A stretch of 64,000 bases of DNA from Bacillus canaveralius (GCF_002860125.1 NZ_PGVA01000001.1:62001-126000); one strand, 5' to 3'. Counted from the first letter of the stretch, positions 35,428 to 45,576 are shown. Notes: a model not told the origin generated them from the letters alone. Made by a program: numbers and translations.

Positions 35428-37182
35428 ATGGCAAATACAGTTGTTACAAAGGTAGATCCTTTTACATTGGACATCGTAAAAGATTCACTAGTTGCGATTG
35501 GGGAAGAAATGTTCTATGCTTTGGCACGGACATCGATGAGCCCCATTATATATGAAGTGTTGGACTATGCTAGCGGCTTGACTGACGAAAAAGGGCAATT
35601 GCTGACCCAAGGGAATGGGGTAACAGGTTTTATCGGGATGCTATCCTTCATGGTTCGTGAAACTTTGGAGCAATACAATAAATCCGGTGATTTAAAACCA
35701 GGGGATATCATTTTGATTAACGATCCATATGGCGGCGGCGGTTCCCACCTTTGTGACGTCGGGTTGGTTATGCCAATCTTCTACAAGGGAGAATTGGTTG
35801 CTTTCTCCGCTAATAAAGCACACTGGACAGAGGTTGGCGGAAAAGACGCTGGTTCCATGTCTACCGACTCAACGGAAATCTACCAGGAAGGTCTGCAATT
35901 CCCATGCGTGAAAATCTATGATGAAGGGAAATTGAACCAGGCAGTTGTTGATATCATCGCGGCGAATGTACGTTTTCCGGATCTTTCTTTAGGAGATCTG
36001 TGGGCTCAAGTAGCAGCCTTGAAAACAGGAGAAAGACGCGTGCAAGAACTGTGTGATAAGTACAGTAAAGATACCGTCGTTGACTCGATCAATTACCTAC
36101 TGGACCATGGTGAGCAGCTAGCGCTTAAATCTTTAAGAGAGCTGCCGAAGGGTGTTTATGAAGCAGTGGACTACATTGACGATGACGGCATTGAGGAAGG
36201 CCCATTCAGGGTACAGGTAAAAGTTGAAATCACAGAAGATGAATTCATTTGTGATTTCCGCGGCAGCCATCCGCAGGTGACAGGATCAATCAATACGACA
36301 TTCACCGGATTAGTATCATCTGTTCGTACGATTTATCTTGCAGTCACAAATCCTTCCCAGGATGTAAACGACGGATCCTTCCGTCCGCTTAGGGTCATTA
36401 TAGATGAAGGTTCCATTTTCAATGCAGTCCGTCCTGCACCTGTTTCCATGTACTGGGAGTCCATGCTGTTCGGAACGGATTTGGTTTGGAAAGCCCTGGC
36501 ACCTGTCGTGCCGCACCGATTGTCTGCTGGCCACTTCTTATCAGTATGTGTGGCGATTCTTACCGGAAAACACCAGGATACCGATGAACGTTTCTTGATT
36601 GTCGAGCCTTCTGTCGGCGGTTGGGGCGCAGCACAGGGGCAGGATGGAGCCTCCGGACAATTCTGTATCCTTGATGGGGAAACATTCAACATCCCTATTG
36701 AAGTATGTGAAACACGAAATGGTGTTTTAGTGGATGAGTATAGCTTATATACCGATGGAGCCGGTGCAGGCGAGTTCCGTGGAGGGCATGGTGTTGTCCG
36801 TTCCTATCGCGCCTTGACTGACAATCAGGTCTTTACTGCCTCTTTTGGCCGCCATAAATATAACGCATGGGGAGCCAATGGAGGAATAGACGGATCTACC
36901 AATTATTTTGAATTCATCAAGACCAATGGTGAAATAGACGGGCCGTTTGGAAAGTACAATCAGTATCCTTTAAATAAACATGATGTGGCACGCCTTGTCA
37001 CTGGAACAGGCGGCGGATACGGAGATCCGTTAAACCGCCCTGTTGAAAAAGTGGTAATGGATGTCAAAAATGAATATATCACTTTCGAGCAAGCACATCG
37101 CGATTACGGTGTGATTCTTGACCCGGTTACATTTGAGTTAAAAGAATTAACTCCGGAGCGCCAAGCAAAGGAGGCGAAATAA
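35428..37182 (+). CDS. Hydantoinase/oxoprolinase subunit B (HyuB-1)
   Basis: A 584-residue catalytic-type B subunit. The metal/active-site signature INDPYGGGGSHLCDVG is at ~95-110, with FSANKAHWTEVGG and TEIYQEGLQFP further on. The glycine-rich end TGTGGGYGDPLNRPVEKV is typical. Paired with HyuA-1, it forms the ATP-dependent amidohydrolase. The stop directly abuts the ATG of a cupin gene. Confidence 0.93.
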   Translation: MANTVVTKVDPFTLDIVKDSLVAIGEEMFYALARTSMSPIIYEVLDYASGLTDEKGQLLTQGNGVTGFIGMLSFMVRETLEQYNKSGDLKPGDIILINDPYGGGGSHLCDVGLVMPIFYKGELVAFSANKAHWTEVGGKDAGSMSTDSTEIYQEGLQFPCVKIYDEGKLNQAVVDIIAANVRFPDLSLGDLWAQVAALKTGERRVQELCDKYSKDTVVDSINYLLDHGEQLALKSLRELPKGVYEAVDYIDDDGIEEGPFRVQVKVEITEDEFICDFRGSHPQVTGSINTTFTGLVSSVRTIYLAVTNPSQDVNDGSFRPLRVIIDEGSIFNAVRPAPVSMYWESMLFGTDLVWKALAPVVPHRLSAGHFLSVCVAILTGKHQDTDERFLIVEPSVGGWGAAQGQDGASGQFCILDGETFNIPIEVCETRNGVLVDEYSLYTDGAGAGEFRGGHGVVRSYRALTDNQVFTASFGRHKYNAWGANGGIDGSTNYFEFIKTNGEIDGPFGKYNQYPLNKHDVARLVTGTGGGYGDPLNRPVEKVVMDVKNEYITFEQAHRDYGVILDPVTFELKELTPERQAKEAK

Positions 37183-37518
37183 ATGAAAATCGTAACAGTT
37201 ATAGACCTTGAAGCAGAAAACCGCCCTGAGGTTATGATGAAGACTCTTTTTAATGAATCGACTATTGATGGCGGCCGCACGAGGATGGGTACGGTTGCCA
37301 TTCCGCCGGGTTCCAGGATTCCGATCGAAGGAACTGGTGCTCATGACCAGGATGAATATGGACTGGTGTTAAAAGGCTCCATTCTTACAATGAGCGGTGG
37401 AAAAGAGCACCGGGTTTCATCCGGCCAGGCTACATTCATTCCCCGGGGAGAGGAACATTGGGCGTATAATGACGGACAAGAAGAATGTGAGATTGTTTGG
37501 GTCCTTGTCAATAGATAA
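37183..37518 (+). CDS. Small cupin-domain protein
   Basis: A 111-residue single-cupin protein. The barrel motifs are GTGAHDQDEYGLVLKGSI (~48-65) and SGQATFIPRGEEHWAYND (~79-96), with H, E and a second H in metal-ligand positions. Starts with no gap after HyuB-1, so it is surely co-translated. It could be a metal-dependent isomerase, a substrate-binding protein or a stabiliser of the hydantoinase; nothing in the sequence decides this. Confidence 0.85.
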   Translation: MKIVTVIDLEAENRPEVMMKTLFNESTIDGGRTRMGTVAIPPGSRIPIEGTGAHDQDEYGLVLKGSILTMSGGKEHRVSSGQATFIPRGEEHWAYNDGQEECEIVWVLVNR

Positions 37519-37566
37519 ATATTTCCAACACAGAAACACTTACAAAACAACATTTATTACAGCTAG

Positions 37567-37699
37567 AAAAGGCTGATCCAGGTAGGGTCTGGCTCCTCAA
37601 CACACACAATATATACAGCAGCCATTTGATTAATAGTTTGCCATATATCGTGCATCGTGATTCGGGTCCAGACCTTTTTCTCCTGAGTCAGCCTTTTTT
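37567..37699 (+). terminator. Long-range hairpin / terminator between two hydantoinase modules
   Basis: AAAAGGCTGA (37567-37576) pairs with TCAGCCTTTT (37688-37697), and inside it GGTCTGG (37586-37592) pairs with CCAGACC (37668-37674). The ~130-nt element ends in a T run, so it can terminate transcription, but the 75-nt loop is unusually long for a simple terminator. Confidence 0.6.
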
Positions 37700-37749
37700 C
37701 ATAGCTTTATTTTTCAGGAATATTTTCTCGTACATATGGAGGTTTTAAA

Positions 37750-38886
37750 TTGGTATATCAAAACAGGATTAAAAAAGTGCAAAGACTATTGGAAGAAGCA
37801 AAACTGGATGCTGCTGTTATTACGTCTCCGCCTAATTTCTTCTATTTTAGCGGTACCTGGTTGGACTCTCATGAGAGATTACAGGCGATCGTTATCCCTA
37901 AGGAAGGGAAAGCAACAATGGTTGTCCATGAAATGTCAAAAGAAGAAGTTCATCCAGCGGATTTATTCGACACTGTTTTTTGGAAAGATGGAGACTTTTC
38001 TCTTGAACTGCTTGCGAAAGTCCTGCCAGATAGGGGGACAATTTCAATAGATAATCAATGGCCAAGCCAAAATTTGCTTTCGCTTATGAACCTTAATAGC
38101 CAGCTAACATTCGTGGACAGTACAAAGGTGATTGGCAAGGCAAGGCTAAATAAAGACGATCAGGAAGTTGAATTGCTGACACGCTCAGGTGCAATTGCAG
38201 ATGAGGTCATGGAACAGATCTTCACTTTCATTAAGCCTGGTATTACAGAGAAACAGGTTGTTGATGAATTAAAGCGCCTTTTCTCGCTACGTGGAGTGAA
38301 CGAGTTATCTTTCAATCCGATTGTAGGTGCAGGGGCAAACGGAGCCATTCCTCACCATCAATCCGATGATACCATCATTGCCGAGGGCGATTTAGTAGTC
38401 ATCGATATGGGAGGCATTAAAGACCACTATTGTTCGGATATGACCAGAACTGTACTGGTTGGGGGAGAAGCAACTGAAGAAATGCAAAAGGTATACGAAA
38501 CAGTGAAGCGCGCCCATGAAGAAGCGGTGAAAGCTGTTAAACCCGGAATTCCGTTAAAGGAAATCGACCGGACTGCAAGGGACATTATCAGTAAAGAAGG
38601 CTATGGGCCTTATTTTACCCACAGAACCGGGCATGGTTTAGGGATTGAAGTTCATGAGGAACCGTTCGTCACATCGAACAATGATCAGCTTCTTGAAGAG
38701 GGCATGGTCATAAGCGTGGAACCAGGCATTTATCTGAGCGGCAAGTTTGGTGTAAGAATTGAGGATATCGTTGTTGTTACCGCGAGCGGAAGCAAGAGGT
38801 TCAACAATGTCAATCGCGATCTCATTAATACGGTAAATGGATCCACTTTACAGGTGTTAAAGTGGCAGGGTACGCCCAAATTTTAG
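37750..38886 (+). CDS. M24-family Xaa-Pro peptidase (1)
   Basis: A 378-residue pita-bread metallopeptidase of the prolidase / aminopeptidase P group, TTG start 37750 after TATGGAGG. All five metal ligands are in place: D219, D230 (CSDMTRT), H295 (TGHGLGIEVHEEP), E324 (SVEPG) and E338 (RIED). This argues for a true metal-dependent peptidase rather than a creatinase, which belongs to the same fold but lacks them. It probably frees amino acid plus proline from a dipeptide-like intermediate. Confidence 0.9.
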   Translation: MVYQNRIKKVQRLLEEAKLDAAVITSPPNFFYFSGTWLDSHERLQAIVIPKEGKATMVVHEMSKEEVHPADLFDTVFWKDGDFSLELLAKVLPDRGTISIDNQWPSQNLLSLMNLNSQLTFVDSTKVIGKARLNKDDQEVELLTRSGAIADEVMEQIFTFIKPGITEKQVVDELKRLFSLRGVNELSFNPIVGAGANGAIPHHQSDDTIIAEGDLVVIDMGGIKDHYCSDMTRTVLVGGEATEEMQKVYETVKRAHEEAVKAVKPGIPLKEIDRTARDIISKEGYGPYFTHRTGHGLGIEVHEEPFVTSNNDQLLEEGMVISVEPGIYLSGKFGVRIEDIVVVTASGSKRFNNVNRDLINTVNGSTLQVLKWQGTPKF

Positions 38887-38956
38887 ATTATATTATCTAA
38901 ATATTAGGAAATTTCTTTAAATGATTTATAAATCTTTGTATAAAGGGGAGGATTTT

Positions 38957-40996
38957 GTGGCGCAATACCGTTTAGGAATCGATATAGGTGGTACATTCAC
39001 GGATTTGGTTCTATATGACAAGAAAGACGGCAGTTATAAAACCGAAAAAATATTGACAACGCCAAAAAACCTGGCTAACGGTGTATTGGAAGGGATGAAA
39101 AATCTGGTAGATGATTTTAAGGACATTGATTATTTTGTCCATGGAACGACCGCGGGACTGAATGCTTTTCTAGAGCGTAAAGGTTCGAATGTAGCCTTGA
39201 TTGTCACGAAGGGATTCCGTGATGTATATGAAATTGGACGCGCGAATCGCCCGGATATGTACAGCATTAAATACCGCAAGCCTGAACCACTGGTAAAGCG
39301 CCGCAACATTTTTGAAGTTGAGGAAAGGGTACTGTCGGATGGATCAGTGGAAACGAATATCAACCTTGACCAATTAAATGAAGTGATCGATCAAATTGTA
39401 GAACAAGGCTTCAACTCCATTTCCGTAAGCCTGTTGCACGCTTATAAAAATCCGGAGCATGAGGTGGCAATCAAGAATGCCATTAAAGAAAAGGCACCTC
39501 ACATTTCTGTTTCGCTCTCCCATGAAATTGCCCGTGAATGGCGGGAATACGAGCGTACGAGCACAACGGTTATCAATGCTTATGTCGCTCCGATTGTTGA
39601 AAACTATCTTTCAAGCTTAGAAGAGAGAACCGGTTCAGCAGGCTTGGAGGGTGATTTATATATCATGCAATCCAACGGGGGCGTCATGACTTCCGGAGTT
39701 GCAAAACAGATGCCAATCCAGACACTTTTATCAGGGCCGGTCGGCGGTGCTGTAGGAAGCATCACTCTCGGCAATCTGACGGATTATAAAAACCTGATCT
39801 GTGTGGACATGGGAGGAACAAGTTTTGATGTAAGCCTGGTCATCGACGGCGAGCCTGATGTGACATCTGAAACAAGCCTGGAAGAATTCCCGATTCTGAC
39901 ACCGATGGTCAATATCCATACGATCGGGGCAGGCGGCGGATCCATTGCCTGGATTGAGGGCGGCGGACTCAGGGTAGGCCCGAAAAGCGCCGGTTCAGAT
40001 CCGGGACCTGCGTGCTATGGAAATGGAGGAACTCAAGCGACCGTAACGGACGCAAACCTTGTACTTGGGCGCCTTGATGAGGATGGATTCCTGGGAGGAA
40101 ATATGAAATTGGACCGGGAGGCAGCTTATGCAGCAGTTAAAGAAATCGCGGACCGCCTAGGATTAGGGGTGCTTGAAACAGCGGAAGGGATTTGTGATAT
40201 TGCGAATGCGAAAATGGCTGATGCAATCCGTACCCTGACTGTCAGCAAAGGAATCGACCCGCGTGATTTTGCCCTTGTTGCATTTGGCGGTGCCGGCCCG
40301 ATGCATGCTGTATTAATAGCCGATCTTCTAGGAATCAGGAAAATCCTTGTTCCGGCGATAGCAGGTACCTTCTCAGCATGGGGAATGCTTCAAACGGATA
40401 TTCGCCATGATGCTGTCCGCACCTTTGTATCTTCATTGAATAGGGGTGACAAGTCGAAAATGGCTGTTCTTTATGAAGAAATGAAAGAAGAAACGAAAAT
40501 GATATTGGCAAAGCAAAGAGTAAAACCGGACAATATGACGTTACAGCGTACAATTGATCTTCGATATGTTGGCCAGGAGTATACCGTTAACGTTCCTTTC
40601 CGATCTGAAAGCAATGATCGACCTGTCAGCCAGCTTACTGACCTTTTCCATGAAATGCATGGAAAAATCTATGGCCATAGTAATCCCGAGGGAATGGTTG
40701 AAGCAGTCAACATTCGCATTACGGGATATGGCAAGCTGGAAAAACAAAAGGAAGAAGAAAAACAGAGCATTTCCAAAACAAGTACAGATGTCATTTCCAG
40801 AACCAACAAAAAAGTCATCTGGAATGGCGTCGAAAAAAACACACCTGTTCTGACTTCTGAGCATTTACAATATGGCCAGAGCTTTTATGGACCTGCCATA
40901 GTAGAAGATCCAGGAACCACAACAGTGATCCCGTCAGGCTACCGGGCCTGCGTAGACCGATTAGGAAACCTTGAAATAACCAAGGAGGGAGAATAA
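38957..40996 (+). CDS. Hydantoinase/oxoprolinase subunit A (HyuA-2)
   Basis: A 679-residue HyuA paralogue. GTG 38957 is preferred since AGGGGAGG lies just before it; the in-frame ATG at 38921 precedes that site. Motifs are DIGGTFTD (9-16), HGTTAGLNAF, CVDMGGTSFDVSLV in mid-protein, GAGGGSIAWIEGGGLRVGP, and DPGPACYG with the conserved cysteine. It pairs with HyuB-2, whose ATG is 2 bp after the stop. Confidence 0.93.
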   Translation: MAQYRLGIDIGGTFTDLVLYDKKDGSYKTEKILTTPKNLANGVLEGMKNLVDDFKDIDYFVHGTTAGLNAFLERKGSNVALIVTKGFRDVYEIGRANRPDMYSIKYRKPEPLVKRRNIFEVEERVLSDGSVETNINLDQLNEVIDQIVEQGFNSISVSLLHAYKNPEHEVAIKNAIKEKAPHISVSLSHEIAREWREYERTSTTVINAYVAPIVENYLSSLEERTGSAGLEGDLYIMQSNGGVMTSGVAKQMPIQTLLSGPVGGAVGSITLGNLTDYKNLICVDMGGTSFDVSLVIDGEPDVTSETSLEEFPILTPMVNIHTIGAGGGSIAWIEGGGLRVGPKSAGSDPGPACYGNGGTQATVTDANLVLGRLDEDGFLGGNMKLDREAAYAAVKEIADRLGLGVLETAEGICDIANAKMADAIRTLTVSKGIDPRDFALVAFGGAGPMHAVLIADLLGIRKILVPAIAGTFSAWGMLQTDIRHDAVRTFVSSLNRGDKSKMAVLYEEMKEETKMILAKQRVKPDNMTLQRTIDLRYVGQEYTVNVPFRSESNDRPVSQLTDLFHEMHGKIYGHSNPEGMVEAVNIRITGYGKLEKQKEEEKQSISKTSTDVISRTNKKVIWNGVEKNTPVLTSEHLQYGQSFYGPAIVEDPGTTTVIPSGYRACVDRLGNLEITKEGE

Positions 40997-40998
40997 GG

Positions 40999-42759
40999 AT
41001 GGAAATGAAAACACGCGTTGCAACTAACCAATTCTTAGAAAGCCCGATTACAACTGAAATCATCCGGAATGCATTATCTTCAGCTGCCGAGGAGATGAAT
41101 GCCAGTCTTGCGAGAAGCTCCTTTTCTCCCATCATTTATGAAATGAAGGATTGCAGTGTGGGGATTTTCAATAGGCACGCCGAGTTGCTTGGACAATCAG
41201 CCGGTCTTCCGATCTTCCTTGGAAACCTGGATGATTGCATTAAAATCAATACCAACTATATAGGCGGTGTGGAGAATTATAAGCCTGGCGATGTTTATAT
41301 CATGAACGATTCCTATCTTACAGGTACGCATCTAAATGATATCACTGTCATTTCACCGGTATTTTATCAGGAAGAGCTGGTTGGATTTACTGCAAATCGT
41401 GCCCACTGGCTTGATGTTGCCGGACAGGATCCAGGATTTTCGATGAATGCGACTGAAATCTATCAGGAGGGACTGAGAATCCCGCCTATGAAAATATATG
41501 ATGCTGGTGTTCCGCGAAAAGATGTAATAAATCTTATCACCACAAACAGCCGGTTCAGTGAAGCGGCGTTAGGGGACCTCAATGCACAGATCGCAGCCTG
41601 CCGTACAGGTGAAAAACGATTCCATGGGATCATCAGCCGATTTGGACTTGAAACCGTAACGCGTTCCATTGCCGATATCTTCAGACAGTCCGAGCTCATG
41701 GATAGGGAAATGATTGCCCAAATCGAAGATGGTGTTTATGAGGCAGAAGGCTGTTTGGACAATGATGGTGTTTCGAATGAACCTGTTAACGTCAAGGTCA
41801 AAGTGACGGTCGAAGGAGAAAATATCACCATTGACCTTACCGGTTCCAGCCCGCAAGTCAGGGGGATGACAAACTGCGGCTTGGCCCAAACGGTTTCAGC
41901 ATGCCGGGTTGCCTTTAAAGAATTAATTAGTCCTGATGCGCCAGTAACCGGCGGGAATTTTAAAACCCTGAATGTCGTAGTGCCAAAAAGAACAATATTC
42001 AGTGCAGAACAGCCGGCAGCCTGTGTATTCTACTATTCTGCTTTAGGCCTTCTGATCGATCTGGTTGTAAAAGCCCTTTCTCCTGCCCTTAAGGAAAAGA
42101 GTGCTGGTGCGCATTACGGGGACTCCATGATCATTACGTTTGCCGGAAAGGATCCTAGGAGAAATGCTTCATTCCTGAACGTAGAAGCGACCGCCGGCGG
42201 ATGGGGCGGCTTCTTCGAAAATGACGGTCAATCAGGGTTGATTAATAATGTCAATGGTGACTTCAAGAACCTGCCGATCGAGGTTCTTGAAGATAAATAT
42301 CCATTCAAGGTGACTACTTACGGCTTCCGCACGAATTCAGGCGGTCCAGGCAAGAATCGAGGCGGTCTTGGCATAGAGCGCGGATATGAGGTGCTAACCG
42401 ATGAAGCATTCCTTTACCTGTGGTTAGAACGTTCCAAAACACCGGCATGGGGACTGTTCGGAGGAGCAGAGGCAGCAAAACCTGAGGTGACCATTGTTGA
42501 GGGCGACAAAGAAGAAAAAGCCTTAAAAGTCAATGCAAAACCGATGAAGAATGGAAATAAGGTTATTGTCAGAACGGGTGGAGGCGGCGGCTTCGGGCAC
42601 CCGTTCGAACGGGAAGCAAGCCGTGTGCTCGATGATGTCATTGATGACTATATCGACCGCCAAACCGCTTTGGAGCAGTATGGCGTAGTGATCAAGCCTG
42701 AGGTATTAGAAGTAGATGAACAAGAAACAGCAAATTATCGGAAAACTAACGGAAAATGA
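40999..42759 (+). CDS. Hydantoinase/oxoprolinase subunit B (HyuB-2)
   Basis: A 586-residue B subunit with the signature MNDSYLTGTHLNDITVISP at ~95-113, TANRAHWLDVAGQDPG and TEIYQEGLRIPPMKIYD. The end RTGGGGGFGHPFEREASRVLDD is glycine-rich as in the family. The active-site loop differs from HyuB-1 (DPYGGGGSH) and HyuB-3 (YPYWSSNH), which suggests different substrates. Confidence 0.93.
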   Translation: MEMKTRVATNQFLESPITTEIIRNALSSAAEEMNASLARSSFSPIIYEMKDCSVGIFNRHAELLGQSAGLPIFLGNLDDCIKINTNYIGGVENYKPGDVYIMNDSYLTGTHLNDITVISPVFYQEELVGFTANRAHWLDVAGQDPGFSMNATEIYQEGLRIPPMKIYDAGVPRKDVINLITTNSRFSEAALGDLNAQIAACRTGEKRFHGIISRFGLETVTRSIADIFRQSELMDREMIAQIEDGVYEAEGCLDNDGVSNEPVNVKVKVTVEGENITIDLTGSSPQVRGMTNCGLAQTVSACRVAFKELISPDAPVTGGNFKTLNVVVPKRTIFSAEQPAACVFYYSALGLLIDLVVKALSPALKEKSAGAHYGDSMIITFAGKDPRRNASFLNVEATAGGWGGFFENDGQSGLINNVNGDFKNLPIEVLEDKYPFKVTTYGFRTNSGGPGKNRGGLGIERGYEVLTDEAFLYLWLERSKTPAWGLFGGAEAAKPEVTIVEGDKEEKALKVNAKPMKNGNKVIVRTGGGGGFGHPFEREASRVLDDVIDDYIDRQTALEQYGVVIKPEVLEVDEQETANYRKTNGK

Positions 42760-42773
42760 CGTGGCGGTGAAAC

Positions 42774-43229
42774 ATGAAACGGATCTTAATCACATTTGAG
42801 AATGGAGAGAGCTTCCCGGCAACACTGCTTGAAGACAAAGCTCCCGAAACCTGCCAAAAGGTTTGGGAGGCACTCCCTTGTAGCGGTGTGGCGAGACATT
42901 CGAGATGGTCCGGCCGTGAAGTAAACTTTACCTTTACATCAAATGGGCACCCTAAAAGAGAAAATCAAACCATATCAACAGGTGCCGGTGAAGTGATCTA
43001 TTGGAGAGATTGGCCAATGGAAAAAGACCCTGATGTTCAGGAAGTATTAGCAATCTATTACGGTGCAGAACATACGCGGAGCCATAAAGGAGATGAACCA
43101 GTAAACGTATTTGCGCAGATTGATTACACCCATCTGGACCTTTTGAGAACAGTCGGGGAAAGAATCTGGTTAAAAGGAACGGAAAAAATACAAATTGAAA
43201 AATTACCAAATAAGTATTTTGAATATTAA
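42774..43229 (+). CDS. DUF3830 cyclophilin-like protein
   Basis: A 151-residue DUF3830 protein, a small beta barrel of the cyclophilin-like superfamily. Recognisable parts are FENGESFPATLLEDKAPETCQKVWEALP (cut here into its two strands) and GEVIYWRDWPMEKDP. These proteins often accompany hydantoinase-type operons, but their role is unknown; substrate binding or isomerisation has been proposed by analogy. It follows HyuB-2 by 14 bp. Confidence 0.75.
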   Translation: MKRILITFENGESFPATLLEDKAPETCQKVWEALPCSGVARHSRWSGREVNFTFTSNGHPKRENQTISTGAGEVIYWRDWPMEKDPDVQEVLAIYYGAEHTRSHKGDEPVNVFAQIDYTHLDLLRTVGERIWLKGTEKIQIEKLPNKYFEY

Positions 43230-43348
43230 AAATATTTTATTTTTTTAATAAATAATTACACCTATATTTAAATTTTTATGGTAATATTGTAAATAAGAAA
43301 ATAGTTAGATAATTCTAAATTTTAAGGTAACAAAGGAGGATGTTCGAA

Positions 43349-44116
43349 TTGACGAAGAAAATTTTATTTATCAACCCGTTGCACACAGATGTCTTTGACG
43401 AAGAATTCAGAACACAATTTGAGAGCTATAAAAGTCCGGAAACAGTGGTTGATGTTGTTTCTTTTGCTGGTACAGGGCCGATCCACGTGGAGTATAACTG
43501 CTATGAAGCAATGGTCATTCCAGAGTTGATCAGGACTGTGAAGAAAGCGGAAGAGGACGGTTATGACGCGGCAATTCTCGGATGTTTTTATGATCCCGCT
43601 TTAAGGGCATGCCGGGAAGTTGCTGAAAAAATGGTTGTTACCGCACCTGCCGAAGCTGCTTTGCACATTGCCACAACGCTTGGAGAAAATTTCTCGATTC
43701 TGGTGGGCAGAAAAAAATGGATTCCGGAAATGAAAGAAAACGTCCACAAATACGGCTTCGCACATAAACTGACATCTTTTAAATCGCTTGAACTCGGGGT
43801 GCATGATTTCCAAAAGGATCCCGAAGAAACAAAGAGAAGAATCAGGGCTGCAGCAAATGAAGCGATTAAGATAGACGGGGCTGATGTCATTGTATTAGGC
43901 TGCACAGGAGAGTTTGGCTTCTTCGAATCGTTACAGGAAGAATTAGGTGTACCAGTCATTGACGCGAGCTGTGCGCCATTTAAATATGCAGAATTCCTAG
44001 TGGAAGTTAAGCAAAAATTAGCATGGACCCACAGCAAAAAAGTAGGGTATCAGTCACCTCCTGCAGATGAAGTAAGAGATTTTAAGCTTTTCGAAACTGC
44101 AGAGGGAAAAATATAA
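43349..44116 (+). CDS. Asp/Glu/hydantoin racemase family protein
   Basis: A 255-residue cofactor-independent racemase of the hydantoin-racemase group. TTG 43349 has AGGAGG nine bases upstream; the ATG at 43340 touches that site. The two catalytic cysteines are C79 (AILGCFYDP) and C185 (VLGCTGEFG). The enzyme would interconvert the enantiomers of a 5-substituted hydantoin, or act as an isomerase on a related acid, feeding both forms to the hydantoinases. Confidence 0.9.
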   Translation: MTKKILFINPLHTDVFDEEFRTQFESYKSPETVVDVVSFAGTGPIHVEYNCYEAMVIPELIRTVKKAEEDGYDAAILGCFYDPALRACREVAEKMVVTAPAEAALHIATTLGENFSILVGRKKWIPEMKENVHKYGFAHKLTSFKSLELGVHDFQKDPEETKRRIRAAANEAIKIDGADVIVLGCTGEFGFFESLQEELGVPVIDASCAPFKYAEFLVEVKQKLAWTHSKKVGYQSPPADEVRDFKLFETAEGKI

Positions 44117-44142
44117 AAATATTAATTGGGGGAGAGGTTTTC

Positions 44143-45492
44143 ATGGAAGTATTAGCTTCTGCAAAGAAAAAAGAACAAACCGCTGTTGAAGTAGGGTCCT
44201 TTTTTCACACGATGCCATTTACGAAAAAGCATAGAGGTATAGGATTTGCGTTGTTCATGGCTTTTGTAATTGAGGCTTGGGAAATGATGATCATCATTAT
44301 GATCAGCGGGGCAATTGCTGCTGACTTCGGATTGACACCTGTTCAAGTTGGTTCCCTGATCGGTTCCATCTTTTTAGGGATGATTCCCGGTACATACGTG
44401 GGGGGAATCTTAGGAGACAAAATCGGCAGAAAGAAAGCGATCATGTATAGTTTACTGTTTTATGGAGTCGTCTCAGCTGCCAGTTCTTTTTCACCGAATT
44501 ATGAAACACTATATGCATTGCGTATGTTATCCGGTTTTACTTTAGGCGGTGTACTGGCCTGTATTTTTCCTTATTACGAAGAAATGCTCCCGGTCAAGCA
44601 GCGGGGTATGGCAGCTGTTTATTTATCTTCAGGATGGCCGATCGGTACATTGATCGCGGTCGGATTGACGGGTTTATTGATGAATCTGGATGGGATATTA
44701 GGCGGATGGAGAGCTATTCTATTCGTTAGCTCACTAGCTGGTTTGTGGGCATTCGTCATTGCGAAAATTCCTGAATCTCCATATTGGCTGGCAGGTAAAG
44801 GCAGGGTAGCGGAAGCTAAGAAGGTACTTGAGAACATAAGTGAAGGCCATACAAAAATAGATGATCAAACAGAGTTGGTGGTTTATAAGGTGAAGCAAGG
44901 TAGCATCTTCGAGATTTTCAAAGGAAAGATGTTAAAAACAACTACTCTGCAAACAGTCGTAAACTTTGCTTTTTCGTTTGGATATTGGGGATTGTATACC
45001 TGGATTCCTACGCTATTGCAGCAAAAAGGATTATCTATGGGACAAAGCATGGGTTTTGTGGCATTATCGGCAATCGCACAGATTCCAGGTTATATTGCCT
45101 CTGCGCATCTGACAAGTAAATACGGTCGGAAAAAAGTCATGTTCGGATTTGTAATCCTTGCTGCAGCCTTTGGTTTTGCATTTGCATATTCTTCAAATCT
45201 AACCCAGCTATATATCTTTAACTTTGCTCTGGCATTCTTCAGCTTGGGAGCATGGGGCGTATGGAATACATGGTTTGGTGAAATCTATCCGACAAATGTA
45301 CGGGGTGTTGGATACAGCTGGGGTGTTGCGGGACAGCGTTGGGCTAATACAGTCGCTCCATCATTAATAGGTTTTGTAATTGGTTTGGGATGGGCTTTTG
45401 GTGCTACGGTCTCATTTATCCAAGTGTTCATGGTCATCACATTAATCACGATTCTATTTATTAAAGAAACCGAAGGAAAAATCTTACATTAA
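44143..45492 (+). CDS. MFS transporter, sugar/aromatic-acid:H+ type
   Basis: A 449-residue permease with 12 helices. GGILGDKIGRKKAIMYSL follows helix 2 and IPESPYWLAGKGRVAEAKKVL precedes the central loop, matching the metabolite:H+ symporter group that also imports aromatic acids, niacin and organic acids. An uptake role is more likely than export because the gene sits inside the catabolic cluster. A strong terminator follows. Confidence 0.9.
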   Translation: MEVLASAKKKEQTAVEVGSFFHTMPFTKKHRGIGFALFMAFVIEAWEMMIIIMISGAIAADFGLTPVQVGSLIGSIFLGMIPGTYVGGILGDKIGRKKAIMYSLLFYGVVSAASSFSPNYETLYALRMLSGFTLGGVLACIFPYYEEMLPVKQRGMAAVYLSSGWPIGTLIAVGLTGLLMNLDGILGGWRAILFVSSLAGLWAFVIAKIPESPYWLAGKGRVAEAKKVLENISEGHTKIDDQTELVVYKVKQGSIFEIFKGKMLKTTTLQTVVNFAFSFGYWGLYTWIPTLLQQKGLSMGQSMGFVALSAIAQIPGYIASAHLTSKYGRKKVMFGFVILAAAFGFAFAYSSNLTQLYIFNFALAFFSLGAWGVWNTWFGEIYPTNVRGVGYSWGVAGQRWANTVAPSLIGFVIGLGWAFGATVSFIQVFMVITLITILFIKETEGKILH

Positions 45493-45532
45493 CTTATTGT
45501 TGTAGGAAAGTAATTTTTCTGAAAAAATGTTC

Positions 45533-45576
45533 ACCCGGAATGCAAGATGATCTTTCATTCCGGGTTCGGATTTTTC
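45533..45576 (+). terminator. Terminator after MFS transporter gene
   Basis: ACCCGGAATG (45533-45542) and CATTCCGGGT (45556-45565) form a perfect stem, followed by TCGGATTTTTC. It divides the cluster into at least two transcripts. Confidence 0.85.

Noticed and set aside
37750-38886. Creatinase (creatine degradation with N-methylhydantoinase)
   Set aside because: All five M24 metal ligands are present, whereas creatinases lack them; no creatininase or sarcosine oxidase gene is in the window.
33380-42759. Acetone carboxylase (AcxABC) assignment for the first two HyuA/HyuB pairs
   Set aside because: The A and B subunits are related, but no gamma-subunit gene is present, and lengths and neighbours (racemase, M24, cupin) fit hydantoinase-type enzymes better.
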